DNA from: Carallia brachiata
Taxonomy: Eukaryota; Streptophyta; Magnoliopsida; Malpighiales; Rhizophoraceae
DNA length: 64,000 bases
Reading direction: 5' to 3'
NCBI GenBank assembly: GCA_021464245.1
Contig: JADCRB010000031.1
Location: 2,713,709-2,777,708, forward strand
Positions 47,381-58,825 of the stretch are shown here, one piece after another. Numbering within the stretch: position 1 is the first letter of the stretch; each line of letters begins with the position of its first letter. The notes under the pieces are model-generated. The model was not told the origin of the DNA. It was given only the letters and a program-made list of their open reading frames with translations, and did no database searches. A program made the translations under genes and the position numbers.

Positions 47381-48510
47381 GATAGGGAATGGTTGTCCTA
47401 CCAAGTTCTGGACAGACGCCTGGCTGCGAAACTATAGACTACAAGAGCATGCTTTGGTTCCGCTTTCCCATACTGAAAGTCAGAAAAGTGTGGCAGATTA
47501 TTGGCAAAAGAATGGAGGGTGGGACTGGGATTGCTTGAGATTATTATTGCCGAGTGATGTCCTACAGGTGATTGCGCCAATCATTGTGAGAGAAAGGGAG
47601 GACAATCCAGACATGTTGTCATGGAATGGCTCTGCTGATGGCAAATTTTCTGTTAAATCAGCCTACTCATTGAGTATGCCCCTGATGATAAATGGAACCA
47701 ACTCTGCTAGCTGGAAGTGTATTTGGAAGGCATATTGCCTGGAGAAAGTCAAATGTTTTTTGTGGCAAGTTATGCACGGTAGCATTATGTGCAACCAAGT
47801 TCGTTGGAAGCGGGGCTTTGCGGATTCGAACGTCTGCACTATGTGCACGATGGGTTCTAAAACAGTGATCCATCTGCTACGGGATTGTCCAAAAGCATCT
47901 AAATTGCGGAGTCGTTTAATTCCTCCTAGACTTCGGGCTCAATTCTTTGGGGAGGAACTGCAAGATTGGATATTACTGAATCTGGAAAGAAGTTTAGCTT
48001 CAGAATTAGGGGCAGAGTGGCCTTCACTTTGTGCGTTTGGCTGCTGGTGGGTTTGGACATGGCGAAATGAACAAGTCCTGGCTGGAGCGGTTCTTACAAA
48101 CTACAGTGTGAATTTCATAAGACCTACAAGTAGAGAATACTAGGTTGCGGTGCTGGACAGTGCAGAATAACCAAGACCTCTTAAGGTCGAAATTCTGGTA
48201 GGATGGAAACCACCAGATTTTACTTGGATTAAGTTGAACACTGATGGGGCTGTACAGGGGGGGGTACTGGTTTTGCCGCAGCGAGGGGAGTTTTGAGAGA
48301 CCATACAGGTCGCTTTGAATATTGGACGTTGCTCAGTCATGGCGGCAGAGTCATGGGGTATCTATCGTGGTCTTCAGCTTGCGTGGCAGCTCTATATTCC
48401 GTTTCTTTGGCTGGAAGTGGATTCTAGCATTGCGCTTGAGGCTTTTAAACAGGGCGTGCCAGCAAGAGGAATTGCCTGGCCTCGGGCTGCCAGGCTTGTA
48501 GCTCCTTAGG
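47376..48510 (+). pseudogene. LINE RT-associated zinc-binding domain and RNase H remnant
   Basis: From 47376 a frame of 255 codons reads GNGCPTKFWTDAWL, GKFSVKSAYSLSMP, then CFLWQVMHGSIMCNQV and CTMCTMGSKTVIHLLRDCP, the zf-RVT pattern with its Cys/His residues. The RNase H part follows with frame changes: KLNTDGAV at about 48230, AAESWGIYRGLQLAW and LWLEVDSSIALEAF, stopping at 48507-48509. The end of RNase H is missing. Confidence 0.8.
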
Positions 48511-50544
48511 GAGTATTCTGCTACTTAGGTGTTCAACACCTTCCAGTCAAAGAATACTACGGTTCGTATAGTTGATCTGGTTTCAGGCTGGAGCTTTTGA
48601 TTTTGTGGTTGCAAGTTCGAACTTGTCGAGATCAAATAATGAGACTAAACCTATGTCTAACTTAGTGTTGGATATAATATAATTATCCAGATTATGAGAC
48701 ACTACTACTTTCTAATTTATTCACAAAATAACAAAATGGTATTGGTGAATTATAGCTCTTTTTCTCTGTATTTGGCTTATTGTTGCTTTGTCGGTTTCAG
48801 CGGGTAGTAGTCCCTGTTTTTGGTTCCACATCCTCCTGAAATCGATTTAAGAAAGCTACAGTATGTATAAGACAGCCAGCATGATTTTTAAAGGCCTCAA
48901 TTGGTCCTTTCATTATCAACTATGAGGGGCAATCATAGTCACTCTGTTCTAACATCTTGCAGAAGGAGAAATCTGCTCTTACAAATGACAGAAGAAGAGA
49001 CATTCTCACGTAACAAAAGAAACCTTCGCAATGAGAGTTAGCTCTTCAAACTCTAAAAATAGGGTGACAGAATAACTTGATCTTTAGGGTGGGCAAAAGA
49101 AAACATGTAAGCATTTAGGAAATGAGTTTCAGCTATGATTATCACTATGGCCAAACGAGCTCAAATGGAGTTCATGTACATCAGCTTTAGTGATGTCGAT
49201 TGCAGTTATTGGTATTGAAACTTTATATGTATTTGTTCTTAAAAATGCCATGTACTTGAAGGGAATTTTTATTTTTGAAACGGAATGGCAAAAATCCTAA
49301 ACAATCGATTCAGAAGTGCTAAATAGTTAGTCCCGAAGTTCCCCTTCGATTCGAGTCCAGAAGTGCCTTAACTAAGACCTACCCTTTTCTAAAGTCGAAA
49401 ACATATCTGACAGACGAATGGAAAACTATTGGGAGCACCATCAACCATATAAACTAACAAACACGACCTCTCATTAACTTACTGTCACAATGACCCATAG
49501 GTAAACAGTCATGGCATATGAGTTCCTCATTGATCAAGATACAACATATTTTACGGAGAGCATTTTCATGGCTCTTAATTGGAAACAAATGATATAAAAT
49601 ATTATGCCCAGTACACACAGCAGGAGAAAAATGACAGCTAGCAAATATAAGATTTTACCACAAAGACAGGAATCTACGAGATCTTGTCATCCTCACATTT
49701 CCATTGAAAACCCAGTCAAGGAGCCACGAAAGCAAGAGTCCTGCGCATTAATTTGGATTTTTCATTCAAAAGAAATCGGCAAGATGGTAGGAAAAATGCA
49801 TTGACAATGATAATTAACATTCAACTCAGTAAAATGCATGCAATGTTGGTCGCAAAAAAGAGGAACATCCAATGATCCTACCCAGAATTAAGACATAGAT
49901 ATCATATTGGTAAAAAAACGAGATGAAACTAAAATTAGAGACGGCCTTAAGGTGGAAAATATAGACAGTGTGTCAACTCGAGAGATTTATACATCTACTT
50001 TATCAACATGTATCAAAATAGCAGGAGGCCTCTTAGCCGACTTCTTAGTTCCTGCATCAAAACAACTTTTCAAGCCTAATGGTTTACTGAGAATCATTGC
50101 CACTAAATATTTAGGCCAAAAACACAATTGACTGAGAATCATTTTCTCAAACAGCCAAAACTTTCTATTCTAATGCAAATATTACAGGGATTTGCCATTT
50201 CGATCTTCAGGTGCTGCCTACTGATAAGCATCTGTCAGAATGTACAATGTGTAACCTTTAATCATATACATTATCCTCACATTGCATTTCTTCCAAAAAA
50301 AAAACAATGGATTTGCACTTTCATCTCAAACATTAAGTTTACAACTATTTTGATTGCATGTGCACAACATAAAAAAGAAACATGTGCCAGATAATGCTAG
50401 TGATCATCAGCTGATGGGATTGAAAACCCCTTTGGATTAATGAGAACATAATCAAGAATTGGTCTGAGATTACCATACATTTAAATCTTCATGAAACTTG
50501 CAAAGGCTTCTATGGAGATGTTTACCTATCTGGATGATATCAGA
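48511..50544. other. Intergenic; downstream of the SurE gene
   Basis: Near 48605-48620 AAGTTCGAACTTGT resembles a tRNA-type B box, but no A box was found. The right part (about 49500-50544) probably includes the 3' untranslated region of the minus-strand SurE gene. Short open frames there have no domain. Confidence 0.4.
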
Positions 50545-53500
50545 TTATAAAGCCGATGAAGATGAGAATTCAACTGCTCTTGACAGCCAATCTTTAAAGT
50601 ACATCTGGCAGCTTATATCTGCAGGGGAGAGGGCAGCTACAGGAGTTACAGTAATCTGAAATGAAAGATCAGGATTGCGTTAAAACTGTGCTGCAGTTTC
50701 CATTCAAGTTTCATCAAGTAAAGCAAAAGTCACACACATATCCATCCCGAAGAAGTCTATAGTCTGTGTCATCTTCAGCATCATCAACTTCCGCAAGTAC
50801 CTAGGAAAGGTTATGAGACATTAGAATTTAAGTGCAGTTGTATTTCAAAAAAAAACAAGATGATGGTGACAACAAAAGAGAAAAAAAACATCATTTTTTA
50901 AGCTGGACTGAAAAGCCAAATGTAAAACCATCACGTCATCAGTATTGTTCCGTTTTGAACTGGTGCTAAATCATACAACAATAAGAAACAACTCAGCAGT
51001 GTCACAGTGATATATTCAGTCAACTACATAAGCCATGTGAACTAGGATTATGATTTAAAACAGTTGACTGACCACTGAGAACTGGCAGAGTGGACATGCA
51101 AAAGAAATGTGATCTTGGATTGAAAAAAGAGTAAATGTTACAACAGCATAGGAATGCCAAATTAGCAAAAACTCACATTGAAGGTTGTTTCAAAAAATGC
51201 AGAGACAGAAGTAAAGAAAGGGGCTTACTGCTCTCCTAAACACCAGTTGTTCTGATGTATATGAAGCATCAATATCTGTTGGTAAAGCTGGACTTTCATC
51301 CATTGTCATTGTTGACAACATGTTTCCTCCTTGCTTGTTAGAAGTAACTTGTGCCCACCCCATTTTATAAAAGCTTTTACCTTGCCTGGTGAGCTTATAC
51401 CCCTTTTAAGGCAAACAAAAACAGGCCACAATGAAAATTAAGTATCCAAGACGCTAAAATGAGATGAAAGAAGAAATTCATCAATCTAGGAAACGAACTA
51501 GCCTCCAACAGAAATGGTAATGCTAGTAACTTTTACAGCTAGTATAGCAATATAGCGACCATATTGTTGCAACTTACCTTATGATTAGCAACATCTGTTG
51601 GCAGATCTATATTCAAAAAGCACCCTGAAGGGTAATTTTGTTTCCTAATCTCCGTGATTATTGCACTTATGATAGGTAGGCAAGCCTCAGCAGCAAGACT
51701 GTAGTCCTGGACATTGCTCTTACCTTCAACCCTACATGTAATGAAAATTCATATAAGCATATGAAGAGGCATTTATGGTAACAGCTAACCAAAAGCAGCA
51801 ACCTTTTCACTGGCATTGCCATATATTCTAAGAACTATGCCTACATACCAATCATATGACACAGAAACACCAGGTAAATCATGAAAGAAGGCCTCTCGAG
51901 CACCAGCAACCGTGCCAGAGTAAACACTGCAGTTCCAGTTGGGATTTAACAAGTATCAGAAGGGAACATAATCAAATCTGAAATGTATTTGCAGCTTTTG
52001 CTCAAAAAAAAAAATTGCAGTTTTATTTTTGGGATAGGCAACCGTATCTAAAACATAAACTGCAAGCCATTTAGTTTAATGGTGCCATGGCTGGGTGATA
52101 TCACATCTTCATAACTTCCTTTTTCCTCGAAATTTCATGCAAGTGAACCATCAGAACTGTATGCTACTGCTTTTGAAGGAAATTATTAACAATTGTCTTG
52201 TCGTCGTTGGGAAATATTATCGTTGCAAAATTATTAAAACATTTTAAATTTTCCACAGTCCAGACAATTGCAGTTTTTGCACAAAAAAAAAGGCAGTTTT
52301 ATCTTTGGGATGAGTAACCAGATCTAAAACATAAACTGCAAGCTATTTTTTTATTGGTACTATGGCTGGGTGATATCATATCTTCATAACTTCATTTTTC
52401 CTTCAAAATTTCATGCAAGTGAACCATCAGGACTGTATGCTACAGGCTTTGAAGGAAACAATTAACAGACCTCTGGTAGCCATTGGAAAATATTACTGTC
52501 ACATAGTTATGAAAGCATCTTATATTTTCTGCAGTCTAGACGATTGCCATGCTAGTTTAGGTGCTTTTCTTGTTTGGACCTATTCCCTGTTCTTTTTTGC
52601 TCATGCAAATTTGCCACTTAGCAGAAAAATATTAAGGGAAGGAGATTGGGTGGGAGTTAGATAAAATTATGGGGTTGAGAAATTTAGGACAACAGGCAAA
52701 ACAAGAGAGTGTAATCACTACTAACATGTGATACCCACAGTTGCTGCCCATGTTTATGCCACTGAGTACCTGTACGTAGAAATAGGAAATGCATCACAAC
52801 TTCATGAAGCACCTCGATGAAGAGACTGACTTATATACAAAGAATTTGTACAACCATAGAAAAGAGATGTTCAACAGAGTGTCTTCAAAAAACCAAAAAA
52901 AAAAAAAAATCTAACTTAAAGATTTATCATTGCCTAGTTATTCCAAAACTGAATATATCCTTGTCAAGTGAACATATAATAATCACTATGCAGGTCCCTG
53001 GGTATATATAGGTGAAGAATGAATCAAGATACGCCTTTATCAATGAGAACATTAACATTTCCATAGCTGCAGAGCCAGAAAACTACCAGATCAGGAACTT
53101 CTGGAAAGAGTACTCTTGAGATTCCTAAAGAAGTGCAATCTGCTGGAGTTCCTGCACAGTATAAAGGAGAAAATTTTTATTTTGGAAAAGGAAAGTAGAA
53201 ACAATATTTTCCGACTCATCTTGGGATGAGTATTAGTCAAACAGATTGAGAATGGCAACAGGAGGTCAATGCTCTTACATCACCATTCATTAGAAACAAG
53301 GGATGAGAAGACACCAGGAAAAGAATAAGAAAATCAACATATGAACTCACGGCAGCGAAGCAAAACAACACCAAAAGGTAGATTATCATGAGCAACAGAG
53401 CCATTAACATTTCTTTACGCGCATGCATTTAAAAATGCATAACAAACCATCAATTTTACTAAAAACAAAAACTTGCTTGAAGACTAGAGACATTTTATTG

Positions 53501-54519
53501 CATTATCATATCATATAGCCTGTTGCATCATACAAATGCAGGATGAAAATAGTTGAAACCCTCTACGAATGCCCACATACTACGGAATTACCGAGCAGGG
53601 ATCCCTTCTCATGACATTACAAGCCTTAATCGCAAATTGAATTGAACTCAACGCTAAAAGAATTACCAATTACAGATCTCTTCATATAACATTAACTCAC
53701 GAAATTCACGTTCTTCATGAAGCACATGAGATAAATATTGCATCCATGTAAATTTATACAGTTCCCCATGCAAACAAAGCATAAACATAGATTAAAAAAA
53801 AAAAAAAACATCAGCTTCTGTTTTGGTCTGAAAGTGATTGAAGGAGACAAACCAGAAACTGCATACGCTATAGCTCCATCAATATCAACTCGCTTTGCAG
53901 TAATAGCATGCCGCCAAGTGATACAATGACTAACAGCTGACTTTTCCCTGAAAATAAACGCACAAAATCATGCAATTAACTCATCAAAATCCCATGAATA
54001 ACAATATTGTCTTTTTCACATTACCAGATAATAAGCATCACAAAAAAAAAGAAAAAAAAAGAAGGTGGCATGAGCCTTTACATCCACACAACACATTCCA
54101 ATTTCGCGTTCTATGTAATGCCATTGAAATCAGTCCCTCTAAATAAGGAGTAAAACAGTACGTCGGATTATTTACATAAGAAAAAATATTTATATGTTTG
54201 AAATGTAAAAATAATAAATATTGAAAAGATAGTGTAAAAAATATCAGTTATAATTTCAACACCGCCGACACAAAAATGACCAACACATCTATGCTTGCTC
54301 ATACAGAAAGGCCATTCACTGACGAAAACCGAAAATTCAATAAGCTAACAAGGATTAGGAAGAGTACGAGTCAGGAGCGCAAACTAGGACGCGGAAGCGG
54401 CCGGAGGTGACGAGGGCGCGAACCAGAGCGCGCAGTCCCGGGGCGTCAATGCCGTCGTCGTTGGTGACCATGATCGTCGGCCGTTGATCGGAGTTCACAG
54501 CAGCGGCTCCGTTTTCCAT
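50545..54519 (-). CDS. SurE-family 5'/3'-nucleotidase (survival protein SurE-like)
   Basis: SurE proteins are metal-dependent phosphatases acting on nucleoside monophosphates. Exons in transcript order are 54519-54368, 53947-53853, 53151-53087, 52769-52726, 51926-51849, 51731-51578, 51402-51229, 50800-50738 and 50655-50545. All introns are GT-AG and the sum is 936 bases, 311 residues, with no frame break. The N-terminal metal site is [11 protein letters not shown] (Asp21, Asp22). Then come VCAPDSEKSAVSH (Ser54 is the likely metal-binding Ser), SGTPADC, the GINMGSNCG loop (Asn110/Asn114) and [11 protein letters not shown], all SurE hallmarks. The C-terminal part ([29 protein letters not shown]) completes the usual fold. 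No targeting signal is obvious. The start is the only ATG in frame near the TATA box. Biological substrate in plants is not known from sequence. Confidence 0.95.
51991..52553. repeat. 279-bp tandem duplication in SurE intron 4
   Basis: About 51991-52269 and 52270-52553 align throughout: CAGCTTTTGCTCAAAA, ATCTAAAACATAAACTGCAAG, GGCTGGGTGATATCA, TTTCATGCAAGTGAACCATCA and TGTATGCTAC occur in both in the same order. Divergence is moderate. Neither copy has a coding domain, and the splice sites of exons 4 and 5 lie outside. Confidence 0.85.
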
Positions 54520-54614
54520 TTTTCTCCCACACTAAAAAGGAGAAAAAATAATGAGAGAGAGAGAGAGAGAGAGACCACAACAAACACTATGAACTACTTG
54601 CTGCCGCGTGCGTA

Positions 54615-54623
54615 AATTTATAG
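54615..54623 (-). promoter_or_regulatory. TATA box of the SurE gene
   Basis: CTATAAATT on the minus strand lies about 100 bases upstream of the ATG at 54519. A GA microsatellite (54553-54574) lies between them and would be in the leader as CT repeats. Confidence 0.55.
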
Positions 54624-54629
54624 CATGAA

Positions 54630-55484
54630 TGATGATGGTGGAATGTGCGTCTCGCGTAAGCCTTGCTTTTTCCACTTGGATTTTGGTGAAGAATTTTACT
54701 GAATAATTTACTTTTAAATCAAATATTTTTTTTTGACCAGATTTAAATAAAATATTCCAAGGAGAATAAAACAGGAGCACCGTACTTCAATTTTATCATC
54801 CGGATTTTTATCAATGTGAAAAATTTTTGAAATTATATTTTTTATAAAAAATAAAACAATTAAATGCATTTTTTATTTTTTTATAAAAAATATCGCACGA
54901 CAATTTTAAAAATTTATACTATCGTTTCAATTGTATAACAATTCTGATATTACAAATAGGGATTTGCACCTTTTTCTATAAAATATTTATCGATTTATTT
55001 TCTTTTTTAATTTTGATCGGCTTATGTGCTACTATTATTTTTTAAATGTAGTTAGTTACTTTTTTTTTTTTTTATTTTAAGGGCGGCCGCTGTTGGTAGC
55101 TTTAATCTTCAGCCAATGCGGATGCGGGAATATGCTTCGCTGCCCATGGGGATGCCAAAATCGACTGGCCCATACGTTCAAAAAGGCGGCGAATCTGGGT
55201 AGTACTCCTTATGTACTACAATATAATATACAATAATCTTAATTAATTAAAATATATGAAAGTAAACAGACATATTTTATCTCGATTAAAATTATAATTA
55301 TTATTTTTAAAATAAAAATTAATATTTTTAAAATATTTATCATTTTTATATTTTAAAAATATTAATTTTTAATTTAAAAATATCAACCACAATTTCACTT
55401 CGAACAAAAATTAGAACAAATTTATTGGGATACTAATTTTTTTTTAATATATAATCTGACCTAGTCTTAACTCCTATTTATTTA
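54630..55484. other. A/T-rich upstream DNA, no gene seen
   Basis: A small G+C-rich piece (55081-55200) containing a NotI-like GCGGCCGC word interrupts A/T-rich sequence. No coding block was recognised. Confidence 0.45.
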
Positions 55485-56410
55485 TTTTTAACACAAAAAA
55501 AAGAAATATAAAAGTAAAATCAACTAACTCCTACTTAGTAATTTGGATTAATCCTAATGTTTTTTTCTTAATTTTGATTTGATATTTATTTCAATACTCT
55601 TGAAGCAAAGCATGACCTAGATGATGGCTAGACTTTTTCCTTCTAGTTTCTTTTGGTTCATTAAGAGGCAGACAGAAATTTGGCTACGAATGCAAATGAC
55701 TCAAAGTAAAGAAAAGGAGAAACGGAGGAATCGTGAGCGTGACCTGTTGCTTTCCCATACACCAATAAAGAAAAAGAGAAAAGAAAAGCTAAAAAGACGA
55801 AGCATGTGAGCGTCAAATTCCATTAAAAACGTTTGTGCTCCACAAAGTAACTTGCAATAACTATACCTCGTCCAAAAGTTGTACAACATGAGCAAAATGT
55901 TAAAATTTTAAATTAGTGTCTAATGTTTAGATTAAAATTTTATTATAAATATAATATATTTTTTTAATAAAATTGGTCCTTAATGTTTTTATTATGAAAT
56001 AATTTAATATTTTTTTATTATCTAACTATTTAATTTATCAAAAAATACATTATCTATTAAATTACTTCTTAATAAGATGTAATGTTATTAAAATATGATA
56101 TTATGATATTTTATTTTAATTATTTTTTATTTTTTTCAAAAATATAAAAAAAGGAAAAAATAAGGAAAAAATATTATGTTACCATATTTTTATTAATATG
56201 ACATCCTACTAAGAGATGATCTGATGACACAGCGAATATATGATGTACTTTTTGGTAAATTAAATAGTCAAATAATAAAAAAATATTGAATTATTTTATA
56301 ATGAAAACGTTGAAACTAATTTTACCAAAAAAAATGTTGTGTCCATAATTGGACTTTAATCCAAAATGTTAATCACCAATTTAACATTTTAGCCTAAGTA
56401 TAAACATAAA
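55485..56410. repeat. Local duplication, copy A (contains a MITE)
   Basis: Bases 55485-55894 and 56392-56410 match copy B at about 57526-58340. Shared words include AACTAACTCCTACTTAGTAATTTGG, TTCAATACTCTTGAAGCAAAGCATGACC, GGCTAGACTTTTTCCTT, ACACCAATAAA and CCATTAAAAACGTTTGTG, in the same order and orientation. The two copies differ by substitutions and by one insertion each. No coding function is visible. Confidence 0.85.
55886..56400. mobile_element. Fold-back MITE inserted in copy A
   Basis: About 55895-56391 is a long inverted repeat: AAATGTT at the left pairs with AACATTT at the right, and the arm with ATGAAATAATTTAATATTTTTTTATTATCT (about 55996-56025) returns inverted at about 56268-56303. 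Copy B of the surrounding duplication reads straight through here (CATAAGTAAAAACACAAA), so the uninserted site is known. Comparison suggests a 9-bp duplication, ACATGAGCA (55886-55894) and GCCTAAGTA (56392-56400), against ACATAAGTA in copy B. The flanks have diverged. Confidence 0.8.
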
Positions 56411-57525
56411 ATATAATCCCATAATCGTCCCTCTAAATAGTACTTAAATAGTTTGTTCGCCCATGTTTGCTGCGGTATTATGTAAGACACCTATATATAT
56501 TGTTAAATTTATTAAAACATTAGAATAAGTTAAATTATAATTAAAATATTAAAAAGTATACTTTATATTCTAAAGTTCAAGAGCTACATAAAAAGAAAAA
56601 AAAATCATCTCTAAACTACTCCATCAAACATAGTAACATGCTAAGTCGGCATGTGGAGGAGCAATACCACCACTCATAGTGTTGTTGGATTTAGAGCATA
56701 TAAAATTAGAGACCTCGGTAGGTTTAATCCACAGAAAACTTTTAACACTTGTGAGATGAACAATTCATATAATTGGACTGGCTATGCATATACCCTTGGA
56801 AGGTAACAAAACATACGAATAAAAATATTTTACTGGCCAACACGGGACACCGCCCAATACTTGCACGAGCATATACATATATGGCCACCACCCAATATGA
56901 AGGAGCACAAAACCACAACCATAACAGCTACCCAATATGAATGTCTCTTTAATTGTCCACTGATATAAGCCACCAACTCTCCGTATCAGCTACTTACTCA
57001 TATTGGTCGTACGCCATGAGCTGTGTTGTCCCTTCTTTGTGTTGAAGACTGGCCATTGTTAATTCTCAAATTTATGTCTGCACTGTTCGTTGCATATTGA
57101 GTTGGTTCGTAATATTTTTCAGAATTCAAAGGCTACAAATCATCCATAGAATCTCAATTTAACATTTCAATCACAAAAGTATGAAACTCAAAAGCACCTA
57201 TATTTATCTTGCAACCAAATAAACACAAAGAAGAAAAAGAAAAAGAAACACCTAACGAAGCATTAGAGAGAGATTATCTGGATTAATCACTGGCAAGAAA
57301 GGTTGATGAAGTACAGTCAGAGAGGTGGCAGACAAAGATAGATAATAGAAAGAATAATGTGAGCTAAGAAAATGGAGATAAGATGCTCCAATCTAATGGA
57401 AAAACAAACTTCTTTGTTATTGGAGACACTAGTTTGTTTTTTTGGAGTTTGGTATAAATATTAAATAATCTAACTTACTTGATAATAATATGTTACCTAA
57501 TCTTTTTCTCGTGTACCATTCTGCT
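56411..57525. other. Spacer between duplication copies, no gene seen
   Basis: It contains a C-rich patch (about 56840-57010) with CACCCAATATGAA twice (56887-56899 and, as TACCCAATATGAA, 56929-56941). No exon or terminal repeat could be supported. Confidence 0.4.
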
Positions 57526-58340
57526 TACCTATTTTTAACAAAAAAATATATATAAAAGTAAAACCAACTAACTCCTACTTAGTAATTTGGATTAATCCTA
57601 ATATTTCTTCTTAATTCTGATTTAATATCTATTTCAATACTCTTGAAGCAAAGCATGACCCGGATGACGGCTAGACTTTTTCCTTTTAGTTTCTATTGGT
57701 TCATTAAAGGAGGCCTGACAGAAATTTGCCCACGCATGCTAATTTGGCCGACTTTTTTCTTTTAGTTTCCTTTTAGTTTCTTTTTTCTGTGTGTTTTTAG
57801 ATACACGTTTTATTATGTTTGTATTTTGGTGTGCCTGTTGGTAGCCTAAAGTTGTAGGAAGTCTTTGTTGAGTATATCTAATTAATTTTTACCATAAATC
57901 TGTCGAGATGCCATATTTATTGGCGTGTGAAACTTAATTTAACTAATTCAATTAGTATTTTCATCTGAGGAGTTTTTAGATTTCAAGTTCTATCAGTAAA
58001 TAGTTATTTTAATCATATTAATTATAAGTTATTATTGTCATTTATTTTTATTTTATACAAATTCTCCTAACGCTTTTATATTAATTTTATTTATAATATT
58101 TGAGTGAATTACTTTTAATAAAAAACAATTGAAACGACTCAATCCATGGTTCAAAAAAGTTCTCAATCGAATCACGTGCGTGCCCTGATGTTTTCCCGTA
58201 CACCAATAAAAAAAAGGAAAAAAGGAAAGCTAAAAAGACATATAAATTATGAGCGTCCAATTCCATTAAAAACGTTTGTGTTCCTCAAAGTAACTTGCAA
58301 TTATTAGACCTAGTCCAAAAGTTGTGCCACATAAGTAAAA
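57526..58340. repeat. Local duplication, copy B (MITE-free)
   Basis: This copy matches copy A at 57526 to about 57745 and again at about 58175-58340. The roughly 430 bases between (about 57745-58175, T-rich, with TTTTAGTTTCCTTTTAGTTTC) have no counterpart in copy A and may be an insertion here or a loss there. It lacks the fold-back element found in copy A. Confidence 0.8.
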
Positions 58341-58559
58341 ACACAAAGAGCGTGGTTTTGTTGCGCAATGCTCATTGCCTGATAATAACCTGAGCCAACG
58401 TGGACAAGAGCTCCTACCAAGGAGAAATAATAAAAAAAATAAAAATTTAAATGTCTAAAGTTAGGGCATATGAAATTCGAAATTTGAAATATTAAAAGTA
58501 AAGAAATTAGATTAATTTTAGAATTTACATAAAAAAAAGTCAAGATTGAGAAGCAGATT

Positions 58560-58825
58560 AACAGTGTGTCTGCAGTGAGTAGAAAAATAAGAAAATGAGA
58601 GGAAAAGAAAAAAATAAAAAAAAAATAAAATTATTAAGAATGGTGGAGAAAGTATAAAGAACAAAAGTATGGTGAAAGAAAAAATAAATAATAATTTATG
58701 AGAAAAAAAGTGAAAAGAAAATAAAATTATTTAAAATAATATAAAAAGCGAAAAAAATAAAAAAAAATACATAATAATAATTATACTGTTCTTTTTCTTC
58801 TTTCATTTATATCGTACAACAACAG
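58560..58825. repeat. A/GA-rich repeat family, copy 2
   Basis: AAAATAAAATTATT, AGAATGGTGGAGAAAG, AAAAATAAATAATAATTTATGAGA and the ending AATACATAATAATAATTATAC follow the same order as the repeat at 12945-13300, with about one and a half internal periods of roughly 90 bases. Confidence 0.5.

Larger units (their letters stand above)
43331..48510 (+). mobile_element. Decayed L1-type LINE retrotransposon
   Basis: The usual domain order of a plant L1-type LINE is present but broken: an ORF1 DUF4283-type protein with a downstream Cys-containing stretch (43441 to about 44870), an apurinic-type endonuclease (about 44930-45580), reverse transcriptase (45569-46198, resumed at about 46790-47370), a zinc-binding RT-associated domain (about 47640-47910) and an RNase H remnant (about 48190-48510). 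Frames change repeatedly. About 0.6 kb of A/T-rich DNA interrupts the reverse transcriptase at 46199-46790. No poly(A) tail or target duplication was found, so the ends are approximate. Confidence 0.85.

Noticed and set aside
48560..48660. SINE suggested by AAGTTCGAACTTGT
   Set aside because: The word is a short palindrome; no A box or 3' tail could be paired with it.
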